Positions 1 through 9,072 of a DNA stretch of 64,000 nt are shown one piece after another. The stretch covers positions 1 to 64,000 of the forward strand of contig CASDPB010000011.1 in assembly GCA_949282305.1 (NCBI GenBank), read 5' to 3'. Position 1 is the stretch's first letter, and the number at the start of each line of letters is the position of its first letter. The stretch is from an uncultured Lentisphaeria bacterium (GTDB taxonomy: Bacteria; Verrucomicrobiota; Lentisphaeria; Victivallales; UBA1829). A program made the position numbers and the translations under genes. The notes beneath the pieces are model-generated. The model searched no databases. It saw nothing but the letters and a program-made list of their open reading frames with translations, and was not told the origin of the DNA.

Positions 1-404
1 CCGGCGAGTTCCGTGAAGATTTTCCGGTTCTCCTCCCTGAGCGGCGTAACTGCCTTGTCCAGTTCCAGCAGCGAGGATGCCAGCAGAAGCCGGTCGCTGA
101 TCGGGATGGAAGCCAGCCGGCGCGCGGCATTCAGCGCGCCGGAGTAGTCCGCCGCTTTTTCCGCATTGTCGGCAAGTTCGTCCGCATCCAGTTCCGGATG
201 AGAGTTGGTCAGACGCAGTTTGAGCTCCTCAAGGTCGCTTTCCGGCGGCAGGGACTGATTGATGGTTTTGTAGGCATACAGGAACAGAGTCAGGACAGCC
301 TGCGCCTTTTCCTGCGGAACCGCTCCCATGTATTTGGAGGTGAAATCAATAAAAACGGAACTTCTGCGGTTCCGGAAAAAAATTGTGATGTCTGTCAGGT
401 TCAT
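1..404 (-). CDS. Hypothetical protein, N-terminal part (runs off the window)
   Basis: The frame is open from an ATG at 404 down to the left edge (134 codons) with no stop, so only the N-terminus is present. The start is supported by a GGGGAG ribosome site just upstream. The visible part is soluble, mostly helical and rich in Leu, Ala and acidic residues, with no signal peptide or membrane segment. I do not recognise the family. The first 30 residues (MNLTDITIFFRNRRSS onward) followed by helices are loosely like a small helical domain preceding another domain, but this cannot be settled without the missing C-terminus. Confidence 0.7.
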   Translation of the reverse strand, partial: MNLTDITIFFRNRRSSVFIDFTSKYMGAVPQEKAQAVLTLFLYAYKTINQSLPPESDLEELKLRLTNSHPELDADELADNAEKAADYSGALNAARRLASIPISDRLLLASSLLELDKAVTPLREENRKIFTELA

Positions 405-632
405 CCGTCTTCTCCCCATCGTAAGTTGAAATACAATATAGCATGTCGTGCGGTTTTTACGAGTCGCGGACAGAGATAATCAGCGAAAAATCAACTCCTT
501 CCGGCTGGGAGGTCTGTTCGCGGAGACCGCGGATCATGTTTCCGCGTCCTCCCGCGGAATATGGAGATGCCGCAGAATGAATTTCCGGCTTTGCAGTGTT
601 TCCCCATACAGCGCGGGACGGGTCACTGCTGT

Positions 633-1790
633 TTACCGGAGATTGAGAAACTCCCAGTTGACCGGTGCCGCGGCTGATTTCCCCGACTCATCGGTGAACG
701 TGACTCTGCCCGGTTCAAACGAGGCTGTGGCGGTTTTTCCGAAGCCAGCCGGGATTTCCGCAACGCCTTGAATATGGTGAATCGTCACCGGTGTGTCTTT
801 CCTGAATGTGCCGCAGGTTTTCCATCCTTTCCTTGTCAGACAGTTTTCCTCGATGGACGGTTTGCATCCGTCGGCAAAAAAGGAACAGGTCTCCTCAATG
901 CCGAGACAGCGCGTATTGCCGCTCCACGGCATTGCATACCGTCCGCTGTTGGACACCCATACCGTTGTGGATGGCAGTTCCGCCGCATTTTTCAGGGAGA
1001 AGAAAAGGTATCCGCGGGACGGATAGACGGCAGTTGCCCATGCCGGTTCTCCTGTCGGCTTCTTGAGCATTGCAAACAGATCGACATAACCGACGGGGGA
1101 AGGCATGACGGAATAATCCCGGACCGGATTCGCCTTGAATTGTGTGGGAAGCGCTTCGAGCGAGGAAAACTCCTCGCCGGAAGCAAGATACTGGTATTCG
1201 AGATTGACGGGGCTGGCGAACACGCCGGGGCAGGTCATGCCGAAATCAAATTTGCCGACGGAGAAGAACATTGTTTCATTTTCTTCCGGCATCTGAATGA
1301 TCGTATGGTGTCCGTAAGGCATCCTGCCGTCCAGACCGCTGATCGTGTGAGCCAGGTAAAGGGCGTCGGTTCCTTCCTGCATTTCAATGTGCTTGAGGAC
1401 TTCCGCCCCGGATACGGAACAGGTCATTGCAAACTCAAAAACCGTTTTTGAACCTTGTGCCTCGGCTTTGACGAGTTCCCAGCGGAAAGCCGCGGTTTCG
1501 CCGTGGGGCGGATACTGTCTGCCGTCAACCGGGTCGCCGTTGCCGCCGAAGGGCAGACAGAAGAAGTCGCCGCGCAGGTTCTGGAGCAGGGGAGCGGCGG
1601 AAAGATCGGGACGCTGATCCTGCCACGGACTGATGAAATAGGGCTGAATCGGTTTCGCCGTGTTTCTGCGGAAAGTTACGGGCGCGTGCTGGCCGCCGTC
1701 TTCCGTGAGGAACAGTTCAATGTCCTTGGACTTCAGATACCAGCCGGGGGTTTTGTGGTTGACGTCTTTGCGGAACAGTGTTTCATTCAT
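633..1790 (-). CDS. Galactose-mutarotase-fold protein (aldose epimerase-like), hypothetical
   Basis: This is a 385-residue soluble protein of beta-sandwich character. Its Pro-His-Gly segment (YPPHGETAAFRW, about residues 120-130) resembles the HG.A....W motif of aldose 1-epimerase-like sugar-binding folds. That family interconverts sugar anomers or binds sugars, but the substrate here cannot be told. The frame extends further upstream, but I chose the ATG at 1790 because GGAG lies 8 bases before it and the upstream residues are low in quality. A plausible promoter lies at 1837-1864. The gene is divergent from the secreted Sel1-repeat gene, with about 240 bases between the two starts. The function is an inference from fold-level similarity only. 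Confidence 0.6.
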   Translation of the reverse strand: MNETLFRKDVNHKTPGWYLKSKDIELFLTEDGGQHAPVTFRRNTAKPIQPYFISPWQDQRPDLSAAPLLQNLRGDFFCLPFGGNGDPVDGRQYPPHGETAAFRWELVKAEAQGSKTVFEFAMTCSVSGAEVLKHIEMQEGTDALYLAHTISGLDGRMPYGHHTIIQMPEENETMFFSVGKFDFGMTCPGVFASPVNLEYQYLASGEEFSSLEALPTQFKANPVRDYSVMPSPVGYVDLFAMLKKPTGEPAWATAVYPSRGYLFFSLKNAAELPSTTVWVSNSGRYAMPWSGNTRCLGIEETCSFFADGCKPSIEENCLTRKGWKTCGTFRKDTPVTIHHIQGVAEIPAGFGKTATASFEPGRVTFTDESGKSAAAPVNWEFLNLR

Positions 1791-1836
1791 GACCTTTTCT
1801 CCGTTTGTGATTGCGGGTTGTGCATTCTCTGTGACT

Positions 1837-1864
1837 ATAATAATGTGTTTTGACATAAAATCAA
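1837..1864 (-). promoter_or_regulatory. Putative sigma70 promoter of the mutarotase-fold gene
   Basis: Read on the minus strand, TTGATT and TATTAT are separated by 16 bases. The transcript would begin about 40 bases before the ATG at 1790. Confidence 0.45.
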
Positions 1865-1976
1865 GCTGTGAAGAGGAAAAGAGCCTGACACCCCCGGAAA
1901 AAAATGTGTCTTTTCCGGAAAATGAGACGCCGCGGCGGAGAAATGAAATATTTTTCCGTCTGAGAATGAAAATCTG

Positions 1977-2005
1977 TTGAAAGCTGCCGTTTTTCATGCT
2001 ACACT
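1977..2005 (+). promoter_or_regulatory. Putative sigma70 promoter of the Sel1-repeat gene
   Basis: TTGAAA and TACACT are separated by 17 bases. The predicted transcription start lies shortly before the GAGGAGG ribosome site and the ATG at 2030, giving a short leader. Confidence 0.5.
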
Positions 2006-2029
2006 ATGGAAAAAGAAGAGGAGGAAGAT

Positions 2030-4456
2030 ATGCGCGGTATTCTGATGATGCTTCTGTGTCTGCTTGCTTCAGCGGATTTATTTGCCGCAAAGGTGAAAAA
2101 CCGGAAGACCGGAGACACTTTCCCCGTGCGGATCGCTGCCGGATGGGAATGCGGAAACGGAGTCAGGAAACTTTATGACACTCCTCTGGGAGCGGTCTAT
2201 TCTTTTCATCGTTCCGCTCCACTTCTGGAAAACAAATTCAGTTTCTGGCTTAATCAGCCGAATACGGTTCAAAGCTGGAAGCAGAATGGAGTCCGGAAGG
2301 ATGAAAATGGGGCTGATGTAATAAGCTGTCCTTTGCAGATCAGACTGTTCAGAAGCGATACGGAGGCTGCGAAGAAAACGCGCCGTTTTCTCGTGATTGA
2401 TTTTTTTCTCCGGCAGTTTCCGGTGGAACAGGATACTGGCATGGACCTGCTGCTGTTCACTTCTCCGGAATTGTTCGGTGTTTCCGATCTGGCGCGGGCA
2501 AATTATTTCATTGCTCCGTTTTTTGATCTCAAAAAGGAAAGCGGAGAGTTTGACCGTTTGATTTACAGCAGATACGACTGCATGGGATCTCCGTCTTTTT
2601 TCCGGAAATCCGCAGGCAGGGCGCTTCTTTCGTTTTCTCCGCTGCGCTACAGTCCCTTTGACTTGTTCAGCTGCCGCATCATTCTTGACACATCCAACGA
2701 GGAAAACCGCTTCTGCGCGCTGAATCTGAACGGAGAGGCGATCTATGTTTCCAGAAGCAGCTATCACAATGCCATTCCCGGAGATACGATCCGCACCGTC
2801 GGTCTGGTGGTCGGCGGCAGCGGGACAAGCCGTATTTGGGAAGTATCGTCTCCCCGCGTTACGCTGGCGGAGACGCTGGACGATCTGAAGAATCTGCCCG
2901 TCCTGTCGCGGATGCCGTATCCCTATGAACGTTACCCTGTTCCTGCCGCGGACAAGGTCGGCGACAGCAGGAATCCCGATGAATTGTATTCACAGGCGTT
3001 GCGTCTTCTGAACGGCAACGGAATGAAGACAAATCTGCCGGAGGCGGTGGAGCTGCTGGAAAAAGCGGAAAGGAAGGATCACGTTCCCGCGCGTTATCTG
3101 CTGGCGGTCTGTCACTGGCGCGGAATCGGCGTTGAGAAGGACAGGGAGAAAGCGGAAAAATATCTTCGGCGGTGCATCAAGTATGATTATGGAAAAGCCG
3201 TTGCGCTTCAACTCCTTCTGGACTCGGAACTTCCGGAAGGGGACGAAAAGCGGAAATCCCCGTTGACGGAAAAGGAAAGAATCCGTTTTTCCCGGCAGGC
3301 TCCGGAAGGGATCACAACGGCGCTGATTCGGAATTCCCGGTCGCCTTCTTTCGACGCTCTGGATTTTCGTCTTCATCCGAAGATGGCGTTTCTTGCCGCA
3401 TCCCGGCAGATGCCGCGGGGAAGGGAATGTCTGGAATATGCCGTGAAAGAAAAATATTCTCCCGCTCTTCTGCTGAAAGCCAGGGAAATTTACCGCGGGA
3501 ATCCTGCCGGGGCGGAGCGTCTGCTGAATTCTGATGCGGCGCAGAGTGATCCCGGATGCCGCCTGGAGCTTCTGCGGTTCAGGGCGCTTGCCGGAAAACT
3601 GAGTGCCGCCGATTTGAAAGACCTGCCGCTGGAGGTATGGGACAGACCGTTGTTTTATCTTCTGCGTTATGCGTCGGCGCATCCGGAGGACGGTTTCGTG
3701 AAGTCCTGTCTTGAGACCGGCGATTTCAAAATCCTGGACAATCTTCGCGGCCGTCCGGAGTATCATCTGCTGTACGGCGCCGCCTCTCTTGCCCGTGTGA
3801 TGGACGATTTCCGTCCGGATTCCTCCCGGAAGACCGTTGATGACGCCGTGGCGCATCTGAAAAAAGCAGCGCAGACGGATGAGGATGCCGCATATCTTCT
3901 TGCGAATCTTTATTTGAACGGCAGGCATGTCCCCTGCAATCCCCGCGCGGGAATGAGTTTTCTGGAGAAGGCTGTCCGGAGCGGAGGAAATCCCGCGGCG
4001 TTATTGAAGAAAGCAAAGATGCTGATGAAGACCGACCGGAATGCGGCGCTTGCATTGCTGAAAAAACTTTCCGCTTATCCTGAACCTCTTTATCTGGCGG
4101 CGGAAATCATGCGTCGGCAGGGAAACGGCAGAAACGCTTTCCGGTATTATCAGCGTGCGGCGAAACTGGGATGGCCGGATGGATGGCTCCAGATCGGAAA
4201 TGTCTTTTACAGAGGAATTTACGGTATCCGCCAGAACAAGGATGACGCTTCTCTCTGCTGGCAGCGGTTCATGGCATTGGACAAGCAGAGACGGCAGAAT
4301 GACATTCAGGATTTCTACTGGGAGAAATCAGAACTTCCGGACATGACGCCCTATGCGGAATCATACGGCGGAAACACGGCTCTGCTGCGTGGCGGAATGC
4401 CTCTCCGGGAAATCTTCGGGATTGTCCGCGGCTCAGGATCAGTGGTCAGTGATTAG
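2030..4456 (+). CDS. Secreted Sel1-repeat (TPR-like) protein
   Basis: This 808-residue protein has a clear signal peptide (MRGILMMLLCLLASADLFA). An unrecognised N-terminal region of about 300 residues follows. After it come helical Sel1-like repeats, recognisable by alternating Ala/Leu/Gly patterns such as ALRLLNGNGMKTNLPEAVEL and YLLAVCHWRGIGVEKDREKA, with further copies near residues 590-650 and 700-760. Sel1 repeats act as protein-protein interaction scaffolds. Here the protein is probably periplasmic or at the cell surface. The frame opens 8 codons upstream, but the ATG at 2030 follows GAGGAGG and starts the signal peptide. No enzyme motif was seen. It stands alone between a divergent gene and a convergent one, with a shared hairpin terminator downstream. 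Confidence 0.8.
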   Translation: MRGILMMLLCLLASADLFAAKVKNRKTGDTFPVRIAAGWECGNGVRKLYDTPLGAVYSFHRSAPLLENKFSFWLNQPNTVQSWKQNGVRKDENGADVISCPLQIRLFRSDTEAAKKTRRFLVIDFFLRQFPVEQDTGMDLLLFTSPELFGVSDLARANYFIAPFFDLKKESGEFDRLIYSRYDCMGSPSFFRKSAGRALLSFSPLRYSPFDLFSCRIILDTSNEENRFCALNLNGEAIYVSRSSYHNAIPGDTIRTVGLVVGGSGTSRIWEVSSPRVTLAETLDDLKNLPVLSRMPYPYERYPVPAADKVGDSRNPDELYSQALRLLNGNGMKTNLPEAVELLEKAERKDHVPARYLLAVCHWRGIGVEKDREKAEKYLRRCIKYDYGKAVALQLLLDSELPEGDEKRKSPLTEKERIRFSRQAPEGITTALIRNSRSPSFDALDFRLHPKMAFLAASRQMPRGRECLEYAVKEKYSPALLLKAREIYRGNPAGAERLLNSDAAQSDPGCRLELLRFRALAGKLSAADLKDLPLEVWDRPLFYLLRYASAHPEDGFVKSCLETGDFKILDNLRGRPEYHLLYGAASLARVMDDFRPDSSRKTVDDAVAHLKKAAQTDEDAAYLLANLYLNGRHVPCNPRAGMSFLEKAVRSGGNPAALLKKAKMLMKTDRNAALALLKKLSAYPEPLYLAAEIMRRQGNGRNAFRYYQRAAKLGWPDGWLQIGNVFYRGIYGIRQNKDDASLCWQRFMALDKQRRQNDIQDFYWEKSELPDMTPYAESYGGNTALLRGGMPLREIFGIVRGSGSVVSD

Positions 4457-4503
4457 TGGGCAGCGTAGGGGGAATGTCTGAGGTGGCGGAGTCGAAAAAT
4501 GAA

Positions 4504-4540
4504 AAATGCAGAGCATGGGGGTTATTCACGCTCTGCATTT
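4504..4540. terminator. Bidirectional hairpin terminator between convergent genes
   Basis: An 11-bp perfect stem (AAATGCAGAGC paired with GCTCTGCATTT) encloses a 15-base loop. A-rich and T-rich flanks on either side would let it serve both the Sel1-repeat gene and the facing alpha-galactosidase gene. Confidence 0.55.
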
Positions 4541-4557
4541 CTGCATGACAGGAAGAT

Positions 4558-6165
4558 TTACTTTGCGACGATCAGTGCCGCGTCATGGGCGGGAAGAATG
4601 ATTTTCTTCTTCCGGACAGACGGGACGTCAAGAAGTTCGTCGCATTCTTCCGGCAGACCGTATTTGTCAAACTCATAAGTCATTTCATGGTCGCAGTCAT
4701 TGAAGATTGCGATTGCCTTTTTGCCGTTGACCGTTCCCTCAAAGACCTGCGGCCAGTAGTCCATGGGCCATTCAAAGGGTTTCGCGTCCTTGAGACGCAG
4801 CTCCTGCGCGCGTCCGAGAAGTGCAAGCCGGTCCGGCGCGATTGTGGCGAGATTGTCGCTCGTGATGCAGATTCCGGTAATGATGCCGGTCAGGACGGAC
4901 ATCTTTGCCTCTCCGTAGGTATAGAATGCGTTGTCCTGACGCGCCATGAGCGTATCGGGGTCACAGCGGAACCAGCGGTCATACTTCCACCAGTTCGCCA
5001 TTGTGAGGTGCATTGCATGACGGATCGAACATCCCGTATTGGAGTCGTAGTTTGCATAAGCCGGGGCAGGGGCATAGTAATAACGGCTGGTATCGCTGCT
5101 GACTCGGCAGTTGTCGACGAGTCCGAGGCATGGCATGAACGGCGGGCAGCATCCGAGGAGTGTCGCATCCGGCACCGCTTCGCGGATCGCCTTGAGCGCA
5201 AGGCGGAACGCACTGACCGGAGTGGCATCCGGATCATGGCGTCTGCCGACGGCGAGCCCGTATCCGAGCCCGTCCATCTTGAAGTAAGTGTATCCCCAGG
5301 AACGGAAAGTCCTGAACACATGCGCCAGATGTTCCTGAACCGCGGGGAGCGTCGCATCAAGGCAGAGCCAGTGGTGATCCGGCGGCGGTGACCAGCCGCG
5401 GATTGCGAGCGGTTCTCCCCCGTCGTCTTTTACGAACCAGTCCGGATGTTCCTTGAACACGCTGCTTGCCGTAGACGCCAGCATCGGCATGGTCCAGATG
5501 CCGGCTTCCATTCCGGCGGATGTAATCTCTTCCGCTATTGTTTTCAGCGGCGTGGGCCATGCGTCGCGCTGGTCGAGCCAGTCCCCCTGATGTGTCTGGT
5601 AGCCGTCGTCGATCTGAACGATCTGCGCCGCATAGGGAACGCGGTTTCTTTTCAAGGCTTCCAGATTGTCCAGCAGATTCTTTTCCGAAACGTCCGCGTA
5701 ATAGTAATACCACGTGCAGTAACCGGTTATGTTTTTGGATGCGTCGATCGGTCTTACGCCCATTTTCTTTGCCGCTGCGTCCGCATACTGAATCATGAGT
5801 TCCCGCCAGTCGGAACCTTCCAGAACCAGCAGTTCTTCCGGCTGCTCCCCGGGCTTGATGAACGGCTGCCGGACGCTGATTCCGACGAAGCGCCCTTTGC
5901 GGATGACCGTAAAATAGGTCAGGGAACGGTTTGCGGTCAAGGCTCCGGCAAGCACATATCTGTTGGTATTGACATCGCCCGCGATGACCACGTCTTGACT
6001 GTCCAGCGTCCAGTCTATTCCTCCAATTTCATACACATTCGGATTGAGAACGGAAGGTGACATATTATTATTGTTTCTGTAGATGAAGGACGCTTCCGGG
6101 GGAAGATCCAGCGGAAGAAAGGCACGGTAACATTCCGCTTCCGGCTGCCAAACAGTTGTCTGCAT
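4558..6165 (-). CDS. Alpha-galactosidase-like glycoside hydrolase (clan GH-D, GH36-like)
   Basis: This is a 535-residue protein with a (beta/alpha)8 barrel typical of clan D. Key pieces are IVQIDDGYQ (residues about 175-185), FKMDGLGY with the probable nucleophile Asp298, and RVSSDTSRYYY with the probable acid/base Asp358. It would hydrolyse alpha-galactosidic bonds. There is no signal peptide, so it should act on imported oligosaccharides. It is shorter than the usual 700-residue GH36 enzymes and lacks much of the N-terminal sandwich. The start at 6165 has AAGGAG 7 bases upstream; the open frame before it is not credible. It shares orientation with the fucose isomerase region but has its own upstream region with repeated TTCGCA motifs. 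Alternative: another clan-D specificity such as alpha-N-acetylgalactosaminidase. Confidence 0.8.
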   Translation of the reverse strand: MQTTVWQPEAECYRAFLPLDLPPEASFIYRNNNNMSPSVLNPNVYEIGGIDWTLDSQDVVIAGDVNTNRYVLAGALTANRSLTYFTVIRKGRFVGISVRQPFIKPGEQPEELLVLEGSDWRELMIQYADAAAKKMGVRPIDASKNITGYCTWYYYYADVSEKNLLDNLEALKRNRVPYAAQIVQIDDGYQTHQGDWLDQRDAWPTPLKTIAEEITSAGMEAGIWTMPMLASTASSVFKEHPDWFVKDDGGEPLAIRGWSPPPDHHWLCLDATLPAVQEHLAHVFRTFRSWGYTYFKMDGLGYGLAVGRRHDPDATPVSAFRLALKAIREAVPDATLLGCCPPFMPCLGLVDNCRVSSDTSRYYYAPAPAYANYDSNTGCSIRHAMHLTMANWWKYDRWFRCDPDTLMARQDNAFYTYGEAKMSVLTGIITGICITSDNLATIAPDRLALLGRAQELRLKDAKPFEWPMDYWPQVFEGTVNGKKAIAIFNDCDHEMTYEFDKYGLPEECDELLDVPSVRKKKIILPAHDAALIVAK

Positions 6166-6289
6166 AAAATCTCCTTTTTGCATGTTGAACATTCGCATCA
6201 ATATATAACATTTCGCAGATAAGGAAAGAGAAATTGAATGAAAAAGATATAAAAAATGTGCTTTCGCATGGTAGTTTTGTGCTCTCCGG

Positions 6290-6892
6290 CTATCTCCTGA
6301 TCTTTGGACCGCTTTTCCTGCGGACCGAGAAGCCGAAATGCCCGAGGCAGCGCCCCAGATCAAAATAATGCCCGTGGACATAAGCCAGGAGACCGTCTTT
6401 CTCAAGGCGGAAACGCCCCTTTTCATCCAGATATGACTCCGATACCTGAACCGCCAGGATATTTGCCAGAAAGAGGGTATGGGAGCCGAGCGGAATTTCC
6501 TGCTTCACCCTGCATTCCAGACCGAGCGGACATTCGCCGATCAGCGGCGCGGAGATTTCAGAGGAGGGCAGGGGAGTCAGATTCCGCTCCTGGAATTTGT
6601 CGTGATCGCGCCCCGAAACAACGCCGCACCAGTCGGTCAGGTTCGCCAGACGTGCTGTGGGGATGTTGAGCGTGAATTCCCCCGTGTCGCGGATGATTTC
6701 AAAGGAATAACGTTCCGGGCGGACTGAAATGCCGAGCATCGGCGGGTCGCTGCATACGATTCCCGTCCATGCCAACGTGATGATATTCTGTTTCCAACCC
6801 CTGCTTCCGCCGCATGCCGCCATGACTGCCGGGAGCGGCGCCAGCTGCGTGCTTCCCCGCCAGACCTGTTTTTTAAAGAGTTTCCCGTTCAT
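6290..6892 (-). CDS. Flavin reductase-like / flavoredoxin family protein
   Basis: This 200-residue protein matches the FMN-binding split-barrel flavin reductase-like family. Near the N-terminus is ITLAWTGIVCSDPPMLGISV, then GEFTLNIPTARLANLTDWCG, the usual flavin-binding segment, and a C-terminal GLLAYVHGHYFDLGRCLG. Such proteins bind FMN and transfer electrons or reduce free flavin. The physiological partner is unknown. The start has AGGAT immediately upstream. It lies between the alpha-galactosidase and fucI genes in the same orientation, with a terminator of fucI in the gap behind it, so it is probably transcribed separately. Confidence 0.85.
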   Translation of the reverse strand: MNGKLFKKQVWRGSTQLAPLPAVMAACGGSRGWKQNIITLAWTGIVCSDPPMLGISVRPERYSFEIIRDTGEFTLNIPTARLANLTDWCGVVSGRDHDKFQERNLTPLPSSEISAPLIGECPLGLECRVKQEIPLGSHTLFLANILAVQVSESYLDEKGRFRLEKDGLLAYVHGHYFDLGRCLGHFGFSVRRKSGPKIRR

Positions 6893-7052
6893 ATCCTATC
6901 CTGTTTCAGTTGATACAAGATAGCGCGTCTTCCGGAAAAAACAATGCCCCGGCGGAAATTTTTCTTCCGCACGGCGTTTCCTTCCGGCAATAGAAGAACG
7001 CCCGCATATTCTCCCGTTTCAAAGCCGTCCGCCGAGGGGTGTGAGTTGAAAT

Positions 7053-7089
7053 AAAAAAAAGCCGTGAGGCTGACAGATGCCCCACGGCT
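7053..7089 (-). terminator. Rho-independent terminator of fucI
   Basis: On the minus strand a GC-rich stem (AGCCGTGGGGC pairing with GCCTCACGGCT, with one mismatch or bulge) is followed by eight T residues. It sits 20 bases beyond the fucI stop. Confidence 0.85.
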
Positions 7090-7108
7090 GAAATTTCAGA
7101 CGGCTGTA

Positions 7109-8860
7109 TTATTTTTTGTAAAGCGGTCCGAAGTTGGCGCAGGCGCGGTAGTCGGCGCCTTCGAGGTCCATTCCGAATGCCGCCCATGCCGCCGGACGGA
7201 AGATCTTCTCCGGTGCGACGTTGTGCATGCAGACCGGAATGCGGAGCATTGACGCCATGGTAATCAGGTCGGCGCCGATATGCCCGTAGTTGAACGCTCC
7301 GTGGTTGGCGCCCCAGTTCGTCATGACGCTGTAGACATCCTTGAATGCGCCTGTTCCGGTCAGATTCGGCACGAACCAGGTGGTCGGCCATCCCGGATCG
7401 GTGCGGTTGTCGAGTATGGCATGAACCTTTGCCGGAAGTTCATAGGTGTAGCCTTCGGCGATCTGGAGAACGGGACCGAGACCGTGAATCCGGTTTACGC
7501 GCGCCATTGTGACAGGCATTCCGCCTTTTGTCAGGAAGTGGGAGGAGAATCCGCCGCCGCGGAAGTAGCCGAGGTTTGCGGGAACCCATTCCGTTGCGTC
7601 AAGACATGCCTGCGCCTCTTTTTCCGTGATTTCCCAGAACGGTTTCATGGCGGGCTTGCCTTTGATGGTTTGGCGTCCGGTTGCGTCCATGGTGGTCGCG
7701 CCGGAGTTGATCAGATGGATCAGACCGGGGACTGCGAGTTTGTGACCGGTTGCCTTCTTGAGCGCCTCGGGGCTCCAGAAGGTGCGGACGTCGGAGAAAC
7801 CGGATGCGGAGTTTGTGAGCAGATGCCCGAAGAGCATTGCCACACCGTTGAGACCGTCGTTTTCCGTTGCCATGATGTAGGGTTTGCGGATGCCGTTCCA
7901 GTCGAAGGAGGAGTTCAGGATGGTCTCCATGACGTCGCCGTTCGGCATATGGTCGGTCCACTGGCGCTGCCCCTGGAATCCCGCCATGATGGCATTGTGT
8001 CCCATGCCTTCCTCGATGAAGCCGAGTTCCTTGAGTTTTTCGTTGCCGACCATGAGGTCGCGGGCGATCATTGTCATCTTGATGCAGTATTCAAGTTTCG
8101 CCTGCTGTTCCCTGGCGGAAAGTCCCTTTTTCCCGTTATAGACGTCCTTGCCGAGCTTGCAGTTCTTTTTCGCCCAGGCAATCGCTTTTTTCGCTTCGGC
8201 GGGATCGTAAATGTTTTCATTGACGCGGCGGATGATTTCCGTCATGTCAACGGATTCGCAGCGCATGTTGAGGTAGGACTCATAGAACTCGGGGTCAAGG
8301 ATCGAACCGGCGATGCCCATTGCGACGGAGCCGATCGAAAGGTAGGATTTGCCGCGCATTTCCGCCACGGCGATGCCGGCGCGGACGAAGCGGAGAATCT
8401 TTTCCGACACGTCGTCCGGGATTTTTGTTTCATCGGCGTTCTGGACGTCGCGGCCGTAGATGCCGAACGCCGGAAGTCCCTTCTGCGCGTGTGCCGCCAG
8501 AACGGCTGCCAGGTAGACTGCGCCGGGACGTTCCGTTCCGTTGAATCCCCAGACAGCTTTCGGGGTGTGCGGATCCATGTCCATCGTTTCCGAACCGTAG
8601 CACCAGCATGGTGTTACGGTCAGGGAGACTCCGACGTTTTCGAGCCGGAATTTGTCGGCGCAGGCGGCGGCTTCCGCGACACCGCCGATGGTGGTGTCGG
8701 CAATGACGCATTGAACCGGAGTTCCGTCTGTATAACGCAGATTTTTGGAGATCAGTTCAGCGGCGGCTTTCGCCATGTTCATGGTCTGGTCTTCCAGAGA
8801 TTCGCGGATGCCTTTGCGGCGGCCGTCGATCGCGGGGCGGATTCCAACTTTCGGATACAT
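7109..8860 (-). CDS. fucI: L-fucose isomerase
   Basis: This 583-residue protein is strongly similar from end to end to Escherichia coli Fuc[22 protein letters not shown] near the start in modified form, [31 protein letters not shown] and the closing [14 protein letters not shown]. It converts L-fucose to L-fuculose (and can act on D-arabinose) using Mn2+. By alignment with the E. coli enzyme the metal/catalytic residues are Glu333, Asp357 and His520, all present. The ATG at 8860 follows AAGGAGG at ideal spacing. A promoter lies at 8948-8976 and a strong terminator at 7053-7089, so it is monocistronic. No fuculokinase (FGGY) or fuculose-1-phosphate aldolase gene is nearby; the closest kinase is the PfkB gene just upstream. 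Confidence 0.97.
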   Translation of the reverse strand: MYPKVGIRPAIDGRRKGIRESLEDQTMNMAKAAAELISKNLRYTDGTPVQCVIADTTIGGVAEAAACADKFRLENVGVSLTVTPCWCYGSETMDMDPHTPKAVWGFNGTERPGAVYLAAVLAAHAQKGLPAFGIYGRDVQNADETKIPDDVSEKILRFVRAGIAVAEMRGKSYLSIGSVAMGIAGSILDPEFYESYLNMRCESVDMTEIIRRVNENIYDPAEAKKAIAWAKKNCKLGKDVYNGKKGLSAREQQAKLEYCIKMTMIARDLMVGNEKLKELGFIEEGMGHNAIMAGFQGQRQWTDHMPNGDVMETILNSSFDWNGIRKPYIMATENDGLNGVAMLFGHLLTNSASGFSDVRTFWSPEALKKATGHKLAVPGLIHLINSGATTMDATGRQTIKGKPAMKPFWEITEKEAQACLDATEWVPANLGYFRGGGFSSHFLTKGGMPVTMARVNRIHGLGPVLQIAEGYTYELPAKVHAILDNRTDPGWPTTWFVPNLTGTGAFKDVYSVMTNWGANHGAFNYGHIGADLITMASMLRIPVCMHNVAPEKIFRPAAWAAFGMDLEGADYRACANFGPLYKK

Positions 8861-8947
8861 AGGACATACCTCCTTGGTTTAGTTTATGAAACTGGAACGT
8901 TTGATTTATATGTCATTTTGCTGCTGCAAATCCTCATTTACTGAAAA

Positions 8948-8976
8948 AACATAAGCGGCAATATGAATTTAGTCAA
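8948..8976 (-). promoter_or_regulatory. Sigma70 promoter of fucI
   Basis: On the minus strand TTGACT and TATGTT are separated by 17 bases, giving a leader of about 80 bases. The -35 region is surrounded by repeated ATTCATAT boxes. Confidence 0.6.
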
Positions 8977-9013
8977 CACCGGAAATATGAATAATGTATG
9001 ATTTTATATGAAT
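8961..9013 (-). repeat. Three direct ATTCATAT boxes at the fucI promoter (possible activator or repressor sites)
   Basis: Identical 8-mers (ATTCATAT on the minus strand) start at 8961, 8985 and 9006, spaced 24 and 21 bases, about two helical turns. One is inside the promoter spacer and two are upstream of the -35. Spacing of this sort suits an AraC-type regulator; this is inference. Confidence 0.45.
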
Positions 9014-9035
9014 AAAACAAACATTCTCCTGCTTT

Positions 9036-9072
9036 GCGCAATCTGCGGGAAACGCCGGAACTCAGATTGCGC
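9036..9072 (-). repeat. Inverted repeat overlapping the PfkB kinase stop codon
   Basis: Perfect 10-base arms GCGCAATCTG and CAGATTGCGC are separated by 17 bases. The second arm covers the stop codon of the kinase gene. There is no T-run, so it is more likely a transcript-end hairpin than a classical terminator. Confidence 0.4.

Noticed and set aside
7053-7089. Riboswitch or leader hairpin before the flavin reductase-like gene
   Set aside because: Its orientation and the eight-T tail on the minus strand show that it is the fucI terminator.
7280-8944. Long plus-strand frame opposite fucI
   Set aside because: It is antisense to a near-perfect L-fucose isomerase and has no recognisable domain.
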